From positions 1 to 64,000 of the forward strand of contig JAHFJP010000001.1 in NCBI GenBank assembly GCA_023245765.1: 64,000 bases of DNA, in the 5' to 3' direction. This DNA is from Candidatus Peribacteria bacterium. Its GTDB lineage: Bacteria; Patescibacteriota; Gracilibacteria; Peribacterales; Peribacteraceae. Below are positions 39,975-47,743 of this stretch, piece by piece. Each line of letters begins with the position of its first letter. Position 1 is the stretch's first letter. The notes under the pieces are model-generated. The model was given only the letters and a program-made list of their open reading frames with translations, ran no database searches and had not been told where the DNA came from. The position numbers were made by a program, and so were the translations under genes.

Positions 39975-40000
39975 TGTGGAAAACCTTTTTGTTTTCCACA
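39975..40000. promoter_or_regulatory. inverted repeat with DnaA-box-like halves
   Basis: TGTGGAAAAC (39975-39984) and GTTTTCCACA (39991-40000) are perfect complements around CTTTTT. Each half contains TTTTCCACA, one base from the DnaA box TTATCCACA. It overlaps the -35 of the rseP promoter. Confidence 0.5.
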
Positions 40001-40014
40001 GCAGCCCGTACCAT
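39986..40014 (+). promoter_or_regulatory. possible promoter TTTTTG-17-TACCAT of rseP
   Basis: The -35-like TTTTTG (39986-39991) and TACCAT (40009-40014) are 17 bases apart, nine bases before ATG 40024. Confidence 0.4.
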
Positions 40015-40023
40015 CGGCTTCCA

Positions 40024-41130
40024 ATGACTGTGCTGATTTCTGCACTGGCGTTTCTGTTGTTGCTGAGCTTCCTCGTGCTTATTCACGAGTGCGGACACTT
40101 TTTTGCCGCGCGATGGGCGGGTGTTGTCGTCGAAGAATTCGGATTCGGCCTCCCTCCTCGCGCCAAAACTCTTTTCCGTCGTGGCGGCACGCGGTTCTCG
40201 CTCAACTGGATTCCTTTCGGAGGGTTTGTCCGCCTGCAGGGCGAAAATGCGGCGTCCGAGCGCGAGCGCCGGACGACAGGGAGCTTTGCGCACGCGAGCA
40301 TCCCCGCGCGCGTCGTGATTCTGGTCGCGGGAGTCTTTATGAACCTGCTCTTCGCGCTTGTCGTCTTCACCGTCGGATTCTCCGTCTGGCAGTGGGTTCC
40401 GACATACCTCTCTCTTGAGGAGATGAAGAGCGCATCGATGAGCGGCGAGATCACACTCAGTCCGGGCGTGCGGGTCGGGAGCGTGCAGGCGGGGGGCACG
40501 GCGGCGGGGGCAAAGGTGCCTTCTCCCAGCACGCTGCTCAAAGTCGACGATATTCCCGTGTACGTTCCCGCCGATGTGGTGGAAGCGCAAAAGGGGAAGC
40601 AGTTCGTGAAGTACACGCTCATCAAAGAGGGTGCAGAGAAAGAATCCATCTACACCGTTCCCGTCCGCGATGGGAAGACCGGCATCGAGATCTCTTTTTC
40701 CCCGCACGTGTACTCCCCGCCGCGGTCGGTCCCCGCGGGATTCGTTCTGTCTCTGCGGGAAGTGAAGGTGACGACCGTGCAGACGATCATCGGAATTTCG
40801 CACCTGGTGCGGTCACTCGCGTGGCACGGGAGTGTGCCCGAGGGCATCACGGGCATCGTTGGCATCGCCCAACTTACGCACAATTCCGTGCAGGAAGGTT
40901 GGGGTGCATACATTCGCCTGATGGCCGTTCTGAGTCTCAGTTTGGCGATTTTGAATATCCTCCCGTTCCCGTCCCTCGATGGCGGCCGGCTGATCTTCGT
41001 TCTCGTCGAAGGCATCGCGCAACGGCCTGCGCCGCGACGGTTTGAATTGATCACGAACACTGTCGGATTCCTCATCCTCATTTTGCTCATCGTGCTTGTG
41101 ACATTTAACGACATCTGGAAGTTATTCTAG
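40024..41130 (+). CDS. rseP: RIP metalloprotease RseP (site-2 protease)
   Basis: A 368-residue intramembrane zinc protease. HECGH lies at residues 21-25 in the first membrane helix, the third ligand in LPFPSLDGGRLIF near 318, and a PDZ-like domain between (VRVGSVQAGGTAAGAKV). Four membrane segments are visible. It should cut anti-sigma factors or signal-peptide remnants. An upstream in-frame start at 39976 would add 16 residues inside the inverted repeat and is less likely. dnaA follows after 42 bases. Confidence 0.93.
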   Translation: MTVLISALAFLLLLSFLVLIHECGHFFAARWAGVVVEEFGFGLPPRAKTLFRRGGTRFSLNWIPFGGFVRLQGENAASERERRTTGSFAHASIPARVVILVAGVFMNLLFALVVFTVGFSVWQWVPTYLSLEEMKSASMSGEITLSPGVRVGSVQAGGTAAGAKVPSPSTLLKVDDIPVYVPADVVEAQKGKQFVKYTLIKEGAEKESIYTVPVRDGKTGIEISFSPHVYSPPRSVPAGFVLSLREVKVTTVQTIIGISHLVRSLAWHGSVPEGITGIVGIAQLTHNSVQEGWGAYIRLMAVLSLSLAILNILPFPSLDGGRLIFVLVEGIAQRPAPRRFELITNTVGFLILILLIVLVTFNDIWKLF

Positions 41131-41143
41131 TTTTTCGCCGCAA

Positions 41144-41175
41144 TTTTTCACTTTTCACTTTTCATTTTTCACTTG
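41144..41175 (+). repeat. single array of degenerate 7-base units before dnaA
   Basis: Units TTTTCAC, TTTTCAC, TTTTCAT, TTTTCAC run directly into the TTG start of dnaA. The complement resembles the GTGAAAA array before eno. Confidence 0.65.
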
Positions 41176-42633
41176 AATCCCACCGCCACTCTTTCCCCGG
41201 CTCCCACTTCTCCCGCTGTTTCGACGTCCGATCTGTGGCTGCGCATCCTCAAGATCATCGAATCCAAGATCCAGCGCGGACAGTTCATCACGTGGTTTAA
41301 AGATACTGCCGTGCTCGGTTTGGAAGAGGGGAATCTCGTCGTCGGATTGCCGCTGCCGATGTTCCTCACCTGGCACATGCAGCACTACCGCACGATGACG
41401 CTCGAGGCGGCGCAGGAGATCGATCCCAGCATCCGGGAGATCGTCTACACGGTCGACGTCGGGCTCAAGGACAACCGCGAGCGCAGCACCGACCTGCTTG
41501 AGCATTTTCCCGAACTGAAGAAGCGCAAGGTGGCGGGGCGCCAGGAGGTGAAACTTGCTGAGGGCATCGTCAGTAAAATCCTCAGCCCCAAGTACATGAT
41601 CGAGAACTTTATCGTGGGGACTAATAACCGCCTCGCGCATGCCGCCTGCATGGCCGTCGCCCGCGAACCGGGGGGCAAATACAATCCACTCTTCCTCTAC
41701 GGCGGCGTCGGGCTTGGCAAAACGCATCTGCTGCAGGCGACGGGCAATGCGATCCTCAAAGCACATCCGCGTTCGACCGTCGTCTACACCACGAGCGAGG
41801 ACTTCACGAACCAGGTGGTCGAGGCGATCCAGCATCAGAAGATGGATCAGTTCAACCGCCGGTACCGCACGGTCGATGTGCTGATCATCGACGATATCCA
41901 GTTCATTGCGAACAAGGACCGCACGCAGGAGATCTTCTTCCACACGTTCAATGCCCTCTACGAGGAGCGCAAGCAGGTGATCATCTCCGCCGACCGGCCG
42001 CCGCAGGAGCTTCAGTTGGAAGACCGTCTCATCTCCCGCTTCGCCCGCGGCATGATCGCCGACGTCTCGCAGCCCGACTACGAAACACGCCTCGCGATCC
42101 TCAGTGAAAAAGCTGCCGAATACGAAATCTTCCTCGACCGCGCGGTGCTCGAATTCATCGCGCAGCATGTGACCAAAAACGTCCGCGAACTCGAAGGCAT
42201 CCTGATGCAGGCGGTCGCGCTCTATGAGCTTGAGCAGCGGATGCCGACGGTGCGGTCCATTTCCGAAATCATGAGCAAGCTCAGCATGGATCCGCTCAAG
42301 GATGAGGAAACGGTTGGCTTCACGAAGGCCCCCAAGCGCAAGCCGACGTTTCAGGAAATCATGGAAGCGGTGAGCCGCTACTACTCGGTCAGTATTCAGG
42401 ACATGGTCGGTGCCAGCCGCGTTCGCGAAGTGCTCCACCCGCGACAGGTTGCGATGCTCCTCGGCAAAAAACATCTCGACATGAGTTACGTCCGCCTCGG
42501 TGAAGTCTTCGGTGGGCGCGACCACACGACGGTGATGAACGCGCTTAAAAAAGTCGACGGACGGCAGCATAATGATCCGCAGTTGCTCAGGGAAATCCGG
42601 GCCGTGGAGGTGGAGTTGGGATTGGTGCAGTGA
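41173..42633 (+). CDS. dnaA: chromosomal replication initiator DnaA
   Basis: A 486-residue AAA+ protein. Domain I spans about 20-90, Walker A is GGVGLGKT (177-184), Walker B is VLIIDDIQF, the arginine region is LISRFARGM, and the C-terminal DNA-binding signature is GGRDHTTVMNALKK. The start is TTG, which gives the normal N-terminus; no nearby ATG exists. dnaN and recF are not adjacent. No cluster of DnaA boxes is visible beside it, so the origin is not located here with confidence. Confidence 0.96.
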   Translation: MNPTATLSPAPTSPAVSTSDLWLRILKIIESKIQRGQFITWFKDTAVLGLEEGNLVVGLPLPMFLTWHMQHYRTMTLEAAQEIDPSIREIVYTVDVGLKDNRERSTDLLEHFPELKKRKVAGRQEVKLAEGIVSKILSPKYMIENFIVGTNNRLAHAACMAVAREPGGKYNPLFLYGGVGLGKTHLLQATGNAILKAHPRSTVVYTTSEDFTNQVVEAIQHQKMDQFNRRYRTVDVLIIDDIQFIANKDRTQEIFFHTFNALYEERKQVIISADRPPQELQLEDRLISRFARGMIADVSQPDYETRLAILSEKAAEYEIFLDRAVLEFIAQHVTKNVRELEGILMQAVALYELEQRMPTVRSISEIMSKLSMDPLKDEETVGFTKAPKRKPTFQEIMEAVSRYYSVSIQDMVGASRVREVLHPRQVAMLLGKKHLDMSYVRLGEVFGGRDHTTVMNALKKVDGRQHNDPQLLREIRAVEVELGLVQ

Positions 42634-42683
42634 GTAGAGCGGAGAATATTGACTTCTTGTGAAAAACAGTATAAAAAGATATA

Positions 42684-43394
42684 GTGAATCAGGAGCCAAT
42701 TCTCATCGAGCCTCTGTCGCCACTCAAGCCGATTTATCTGATGTCCGAACAAGGAGTGACCGACGACCAGATGCGGGCTATTACCGAGGGTATTCATGCG
42801 GTGCTCAATGTGGCGCAACAGAAAATGCCAATTTATGACTTTGGTCATTGGCGTCATACGCAGTGGCGTGACAATGGACAATTGCGGCCGTTCCACAGTG
42901 TTGATTGGTATCTTGAACGAGCACAAGAAGAGAGCGATCGTGCAGAGCAACTAAACGCAGACACCCTGCTCAATCTGCTCGCCATGGAACCCTGGCGCAA
43001 TCCCGATGAGGGCGGTCAACGTCATTATGACGTCGTTGTTCTCCAGAGTGATCTGTATTCCGGAAGCGACAACAACCGTTTCATTATTGGAGGAGCGTAT
43101 CCCGATCTGGGAGCGGCGATCTCCGTGAACAGATTTCAAGGATTGGAACCATCGTTGCAATTTGATTGCATCGTGACGGAGACCATCCACGAGATGGGCC
43201 ATGTTTTCGGACTCATACCTCCTGGGCGTCAAAGGAATGTTGAAGAATCGTTGGGAAAGCACTGCACAAACGTCTGTAGTATGCGACAGGGGGTGAATGT
43301 GCCGATGGATTGGATTCGGTTTACCCGCGATCGTCTTCAGCAAGGACCATTCTGCACTGACTGTGAACAGGACCTGCGAGGGTTCTTTGCATAA
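42684..43394 (+). CDS. archaemetzincin-like (M54-type) zinc protease
   Basis: A 236-residue protein. HEMGHVFG at 169-176 is the metzincin HExxHxxG site. It is followed by HCTNVCSM (193-200) and FCTDC (223-227), reminiscent of the archaemetzincin pattern HExxHxxGx2HC-x4-M-x17-CxxC, but with about 17 extra residues before the HC and longer spacing later. The start is GTG 42684, behind TATAAA and TTGACT. No signal peptide, so probably cytoplasmic. The Met of the 'Met-turn' would be Met200. AT-rich, between dnaA and thrS. Confidence 0.78.
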   Translation: MNQEPILIEPLSPLKPIYLMSEQGVTDDQMRAITEGIHAVLNVAQQKMPIYDFGHWRHTQWRDNGQLRPFHSVDWYLERAQEESDRAEQLNADTLLNLLAMEPWRNPDEGGQRHYDVVVLQSDLYSGSDNNRFIIGGAYPDLGAAISVNRFQGLEPSLQFDCIVTETIHEMGHVFGLIPPGRQRNVEESLGKHCTNVCSMRQGVNVPMDWIRFTRDRLQQGPFCTDCEQDLRGFFA

Positions 43395-43420
43395 ATGATG
43401 CATTCTTTTTAAGCATGCTG

Positions 43421-43426
43421 TACACT
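43421..43426 (+). promoter_or_regulatory. -10 element (TACACT) of the thrS leader
   Basis: TACACT ends six bases before the GTG of the leader peptide, so the leader itself is probably translated from a leaderless transcript. Confidence 0.55.
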
Positions 43427-43432
43427 CCGAGC

Positions 43433-43480
43433 GTGATCCGCTTCATCACCACGACCGCGACGACCACGACCCTCCTGTAG
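43433..43480 (+). CDS. threonine-rich leader peptide of thrS
   Basis: A 15-codon frame from GTG 43433 to TAG 43478-43480 encodes MIRFITTTATTTTLL, with seven Thr codons in an eight-codon run (ACC and ACG). It lies directly between a -10 box and the hairpin of a terminator, with its stop codon inside the 5' arm, exactly as in amino-acid operon attenuators. Stalling at the Thr codons when charged tRNA-Thr is short would change the folding of the RNA downstream. Too short for usual gene finders. No other evidence of expression is available. Confidence 0.72.
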   Translation: MIRFITTTATTTTLL

Positions 43481-43538
43481 GGATGGCTCTCGCGTGCGGT
43501 GAATCCCAGAGCCTCCCCCTACCGAGGTTCTTTTTTTT
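43477..43538 (+). promoter_or_regulatory. transcription attenuator of thrS
   Basis: The terminator stem pairs GTAGGG (43477-43482) with CCCTAC (43517-43522) and GGCTCT (43485-43490) with AGAGCC (43508-43513), followed by TTCTTTTTTTT (43528-43538). A competing hairpin, GGGAT (43480-43484) with ATCCC (43503-43507), shares the 5' arm, so both cannot form together. No T-box sequence is present. Confidence 0.7.
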
Positions 43539-43561
43539 CCTGTACGTTTCCCCGTACCACC

Positions 43562-45898
43562 ATGCCGCTCGATACCTATTCCAAGCTGATTGAACTGCTC
43601 GATCAGCATAAAGCGAAGTACCGCCTGATCGATCACGAGCCCGAGGGCCGGACCGAAATCGTGAGCAAGATGCGCGGCAACAACGTCTCGCAGGCGGCGA
43701 ACTGCATTGTCATGATGTTGAAGATTGGGAAGAAAGAGACGAAGTACGTCCTCGCTGTCTATCCCGCGGATAGGAAGCTTGATTTCAATGCAGTGAAAGC
43801 ATTGTTCAATGGAACCTACGCGTCGTTCGCGACCAAGGAGAAAGCGGAAGAACTTGCGGGCAGCGTTCTTGGGACGGTGCTGCCGTTTTCCTTCAATGAC
43901 GATCTCGAACTCATTGTCGATCCTCTTCTTCTGGAGAATGAGGAGATCTTCTTCAATGCCGCACGGTTGGATCGTTCCATGGCGCTGAAAACGAAAGACT
44001 ATGTCGCGATCACGAAACCGCGGCTCGAATCCATCGCGCAGTCAGCATCATCCGCATCAACCGGAGTCGCGGTTTCACCGGGCAAAAAGAAAGAAGGACC
44101 TGTCGTCGATGATCTCTACAAACTGCGCCACTCGCTCGCACACGTGCTCGCGCAGGCGGTGACTAAACTCTGGCCCGCGACCAAGATCACGATTGGGCCG
44201 CCAATTGAGTACGGCTGTTACTACGATTTCCTCTTCGAGAAGCCAATTTCCGAGGAGCACTTCCCCGCGATCGAGAAGGAGATGAAGAAGATCATTCAAC
44301 AAGGTCAGACCTTCCGATGCGATGAACTTTCCGCAGCCGATGCCAAGAAATTTTGGAAGGGTCGCAAGCAGCAGTTCAAAGTCGAACTCATTGAAGATCT
44401 GGAGAAGAACGACAAGGTCACGACCGTGACCAACTACGCCAACCTCGGTCCGAAAGGGGAGGAGACGTTCGTCGATCTCTGTCGTGGCGGCCATGTGGAG
44501 AATCTGAAGGAAATTCCCGTCGACGCATTCAAGATCATGACATTGGCCGGTGCCTACTGGAGAGGGGATGAGAAGCGCGAGCAGCTCACCCGGATTTATG
44601 TCGCCGCGTTCCCATCGAAAGCCGAACTCGATCAATATCTGCTGATTCTCGAAGAGGCCCGCAAGCGCGACCACCGCAAGCTTGGCAAGGAACTTGATCT
44701 CTTCACGTTCAGCGAACTCGTCGGGCCCGGACTTCCTTTATGGACTCCGCGGGGAACACTGCTGCGGAATTTATTGGATGGCTATGTGTGGGAACTGCGC
44801 AGCGCGAAAGGCTACGAGCGCGTGACGATCCCGCACATCACCAAAAAAGAACTCTACGAGACGTCCGGGCACTGGCAGAAATTCCAGAACGATCTGTTCC
44901 ATGTGCGGACGCGTGAGGGGCATGACTTCTGCATGAAGCCGATGAACTGCCCGCACCACACGCAGATCTTCGCGAGCAATCAACGGAGTTACCGCGATAT
45001 GCCGCAGCGGTACGCCGAAACCACGACCTGCTACCGCGACGAGCAGACGGGTGAACTGCACGGGCTCTCGCGCGTTCGGGCCTTTACGCAAGATGACGCG
45101 CACGTCTTCTGTCGTCCAAGTCAGGCGAAAGACGAGATCCTGAAGATCTGGGAGATCGTCGATACGTTCTACCAGACGGTCGGATTTGGAAAGCTCCGCG
45201 TACGTCTCTCACTGCACGATCCTGCTGCGTTTGAAAAATATCTCGGCACGCCCGCGATGTGGAAGAATGCGGAAGGGGAGCTCCGGAGTATCGCGGTCGA
45301 TCGCAAGGCGGACTTCTTTGAAGCACCCGGTGAGGCGGCATTCTACGGTCCCAAAGTCGACTTCATTGCAAAAGATTCCATCGGACGCGAGTGGCAGGTG
45401 GCGACGATCCAGCTCGATATCAACATGCCCGAGCGGTTTGACCTCTTCTGCATCGATGAGAAGGGCAACCACGAACGCTGCGTGATGATCCATGCGGCGA
45501 TCATGGGATCGCTCGAGCGCTTCCTCTCGATCTTCATCGAACATCATGCGGGCCTCTTCCCGCTCTGGGTCGCGCCTGTACAGGTGGGCCTCATCCCCGT
45601 TGCGGGAAGTCATGAAGATGCCGCCCGCGCGCTCGAGGCACAGCTCAAACAACACGGCATCCGGACGCAGTTCTTCGGTCATGAAGACTCACTGGGGAAG
45701 AGAATCCGTGATGGAGAGATGTGGAAGATTCCCTATCTGCTCGTGATGGGGGATAAGGAGGTGGAAGCGAAGAGTGTGACGGTCCGCAACGTCAAAACCA
45801 AGAAGCAGGTAACGGCGTCGATCCATGAGTTCCTCACCAAGACGATGGAGGACGTTCGGGACAGACGGTTGGAAGCGTCGATTGGAATACTAGAGTAA
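43562..45898 (+). CDS. thrS: threonyl-tRNA synthetase with N-terminal YbaK-like domain
   Basis: A 778-residue class II synthetase. The N-terminal 165 residues (LLDQHKAKYRLIDHEPEG, ANCIVMMLKIGKKETKYVLA) look like a YbaK/ProXp deacylase domain where a TGS domain normally sits. Then come the tRNA_SAD editing domain (KLRHSLAHVLAQ with HxxxH, and CRGGHVEN with CxxxH), the catalytic core (MKPMNCPHHTQIF, the motif 2 region TTCYRDEQTGELHGLSRVR with its Arg, and motif 3 near HAAIMGSLERFLSIFIEHH), and the anticodon domain. It charges tRNA-Thr. The start is ATG 43562; an in-frame ATG-like extension to 43499 lies in the attenuator. Confidence 0.94.
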   Translation: MPLDTYSKLIELLDQHKAKYRLIDHEPEGRTEIVSKMRGNNVSQAANCIVMMLKIGKKETKYVLAVYPADRKLDFNAVKALFNGTYASFATKEKAEELAGSVLGTVLPFSFNDDLELIVDPLLLENEEIFFNAARLDRSMALKTKDYVAITKPRLESIAQSASSASTGVAVSPGKKKEGPVVDDLYKLRHSLAHVLAQAVTKLWPATKITIGPPIEYGCYYDFLFEKPISEEHFPAIEKEMKKIIQQGQTFRCDELSAADAKKFWKGRKQQFKVELIEDLEKNDKVTTVTNYANLGPKGEETFVDLCRGGHVENLKEIPVDAFKIMTLAGAYWRGDEKREQLTRIYVAAFPSKAELDQYLLILEEARKRDHRKLGKELDLFTFSELVGPGLPLWTPRGTLLRNLLDGYVWELRSAKGYERVTIPHITKKELYETSGHWQKFQNDLFHVRTREGHDFCMKPMNCPHHTQIFASNQRSYRDMPQRYAETTTCYRDEQTGELHGLSRVRAFTQDDAHVFCRPSQAKDEILKIWEIVDTFYQTVGFGKLRVRLSLHDPAAFEKYLGTPAMWKNAEGELRSIAVDRKADFFEAPGEAAFYGPKVDFIAKDSIGREWQVATIQLDINMPERFDLFCIDEKGNHERCVMIHAAIMGSLERFLSIFIEHHAGLFPLWVAPVQVGLIPVAGSHEDAARALEAQLKQHGIRTQFFGHEDSLGKRIRDGEMWKIPYLLVMGDKEVEAKSVTVRNVKTKKQVTASIHEFLTKTMEDVRDRRLEASIGILE

Positions 45899-45982
45899 TA
45901 GAATATTAGGGCTTCGCAGTAAACGAGGTCAGCGCCCCCGGACGTCCCTAGTAGTCTAGTATTCTAGTACTCTACTATTCCC
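45885..45982. repeat. inverted array of degenerate 8/9-base units (locus 5), with lgt -10
   Basis: The left arm has GGAATACTA, GAGTAATA, GAATATTA; the right arm has CCTAGTAGT, CTAGTATT, CTAGTACT, CTACTATT. The last unit contains TACTAT (45973-45978), six bases before the lgt ATG. The left arm begins inside the last thrS codons. Confidence 0.75.
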
Positions 45983-45984
45983 GC

Positions 45985-46908
45985 ATGTTTCAAGCCTTCG
46001 AAATCGGCCCCTTCCTGATCTGGACCCGCCTCATCTTCATCCTTGTCGGTATCTGGCTCAGTACGGAGTTCTTTTTGCGCATTGCCGAGAGCGCCAATCT
46101 CAGCCTCCAGCATTTTCGCGATCACAGTCTGTGGTACGTGGTCGCGTTCGTGACCGGAGGCAGATTTGTGGCCATCCTCGCCGATTACAAGGCGTACCTG
46201 CGCGAACCGCTGAGGACGTTCTTCCTGCACGACGGGAACTTCAGCTTCCTCGGCGGTGCAATCGGCATTGGCGTGGTTCTCTACATCGTCACACGCGGGC
46301 AGCGCACGACGTTCCTCCAGTGGCTGGATGCACTGCTGCCGGCTGCTACGCTCGGTCTTGTCTTCTCCTGGCTTGGATCCTTCTTCGCGGGGGATGCCTA
46401 CGGCAAGCCGACCGACATGTTTTGGGGCGTCATCTACGACGCGAGCAATGTCCGTTACACGATTCCGCTGCATCCCGTGCAGATGTACTACGCACTCTTT
46501 TACTTCCTGCTCACATTTCTGCTCCTGATTATCCGAAAGCGCAGTAAGCGCGTGGGGGCCGAGACGCTCTTTGGCATCGTCGTGGCCTGCCTTGGAACGT
46601 TCCTGCTCGAAACGTATCGCGGGGACTTCAGCATTCCGGTCTTCGCCACGCTGTTCGATTTCATCTTGCTGACGTTCCTCTTCGTGAGCCTTGGCGTGTT
46701 CGCGCTCATCGAAAATCGCATCAGCAAATCCGTCTCGCTCGGGTACGAAGCGGCGCTCTTCACTGCCACGATTGCCTACATGTTCGCGCGTCCGTGGCTC
46801 GACTTCGAAACATATGAACTGCGCATCAGTCAGCTTCTCGCCGTACTGGCGCTGCTCGTGACCGTTGTGTATGTTGTGGTGGAACGACGGAGGTATCCGT
46901 ACTTTTGA
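45985..46908 (+). CDS. lgt: prolipoprotein diacylglyceryl transferase
   Basis: A 307-residue, seven-helix membrane enzyme that adds diacylglycerol to the lipobox Cys of prolipoproteins. Family elements: GGRFVAIL, HDGNFSFLGGAIG (variant of HGGLSFHG), GSFFAGDAYGKPTDMFWG and PLHPVQMYYAL (HPTQLYE-like). It is divergent from the E. coli enzyme but keeps the order. The lipoprotein encoded at 24205 is a likely substrate. Its -10 box lies in a repeat array. Confidence 0.85.
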   Translation: MFQAFEIGPFLIWTRLIFILVGIWLSTEFFLRIAESANLSLQHFRDHSLWYVVAFVTGGRFVAILADYKAYLREPLRTFFLHDGNFSFLGGAIGIGVVLYIVTRGQRTTFLQWLDALLPAATLGLVFSWLGSFFAGDAYGKPTDMFWGVIYDASNVRYTIPLHPVQMYYALFYFLLTFLLLIIRKRSKRVGAETLFGIVVACLGTFLLETYRGDFSIPVFATLFDFILLTFLFVSLGVFALIENRISKSVSLGYEAALFTATIAYMFARPWLDFETYELRISQLLAVLALLVTVVYVVVERRRYPYF

Positions 46909-46914
46909 TTTTTT

Positions 46915-46954
46915 CGCGGCCTGCGGCCGCGTGCGCAGGTAGGAATACCTGTGC
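46915..46954. repeat. pair of palindromes after lgt
   Basis: CGCGGCC/GGCCGCG (46915-46931) is followed by GCGCAGGT and ACCTGTGC (46933-46954). The second resembles the first hairpin of the element in trxB, which also sits beside a GC-rich palindrome. Confidence 0.55.
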
Positions 46955-46969
46955 TGGGAACTTCATTCT

Positions 46970-47278
46970 ATGTCCTTCTTCTTTTCCCTCCTCACCGACA
47001 ATCCTGCGATCAGGATGCTGCAGCTGTCGCTCCTGGGTGCGGCGGTCGTGGCGATTTATCTGGTCTTTTACACGACGCGCGATATCCTTTTGCGCACGCG
47101 GTCGTTTGTGTATCAACTCCTCTGCATTCTTCTCGTCGCCGTGCTTCCGGTCCTCGGCTTCTTCCTCTATCTTCTGATCCGGCCTGCGTCGACGGTGCGT
47201 GAGCGGGAAACGGAGAAGATGCTGAGAAAAATTCTGAAGAAAGAACTTTCCTCTTCACCTTCACCACCCACCCCATGA
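46970..47278 (+). CDS. two-helix membrane protein
   Basis: A 102-residue protein with two membrane helices (about 18-36 and 48-70) and a basic tail with KMLRKILKKELSSS. It resembles the PLD-nuclease N-terminal membrane hairpin family in outline. It overlaps the next gene by four bases, so they are coupled. Function unknown. Confidence 0.68.
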   Translation: MSFFFSLLTDNPAIRMLQLSLLGAAVVAIYLVFYTTRDILLRTRSFVYQLLCILLVAVLPVLGFFLYLLIRPASTVRERETEKMLRKILKKELSSSPSPPTP

Positions 47279-47682
47279 TGAACATCCTCACGTACCTCTT
47301 CTATCCGAACCCGGGACACCTCACGTACGACAGCACTCAAACACTGATCGCGTTCGCCGTCTGCGGCGGACTTCTGCTCGTTGCGCTGCTGATCCGTTTC
47401 TGGCGGGCGCGACAGATCAATGCGATCACCAAAAAGCTCAGCCGCTCCTGGTCGGCCGTCAGTTTCTGGTTCGGCGTGATCGGGCTGGTGCTGATCGTGT
47501 CCCGCGTCGAGAAGATCCAGTTTGTCGCGATGCGCTTCCTCTGGGTGATCTGGGCGGTTTTGCTCGTTGCTCTCGTGCTGCTCCAATACAGGATCTACCG
47601 CATGCGACACTACGAGCTCATGCCCCGGAAGGTGGCACCCGACGATCCGCGCGCGAAATACCTGCCGGGAAAGAAGAAATAG
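47275..47682 (+). CDS. three-helix membrane protein
   Basis: A 135-residue protein with membrane segments at about 23-41, 63-80 and 87-106 and a basic C-terminus (MPRKVAPDDPRAKYLPGKKK). The start overlaps the previous stop (ATGA). Proteins of this kind recur in Patescibacteria without known role. Confidence 0.7.
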   Translation: MMNILTYLFYPNPGHLTYDSTQTLIAFAVCGGLLLVALLIRFWRARQINAITKKLSRSWSAVSFWFGVIGLVLIVSRVEKIQFVAMRFLWVIWAVLLVALVLLQYRIYRMRHYELMPRKVAPDDPRAKYLPGKKK

Positions 47683-47743
47683 ACATTCGGCTACCCAATA
47701 ATGAATTGACTTCGCCGCAAGGTACGACGAAAATGCTCCTCCT

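Noticed and set aside
41155-42699. A 514-codon frame antisense to dnaA
   Set aside because: It mirrors dnaA entirely; dnaA is certain.
43400-43561. T-box riboswitch upstream of thrS
   Set aside because: No T-box consensus or specifier-loop layout is visible; the Thr-rich leader peptide and competing hairpins explain the region better.
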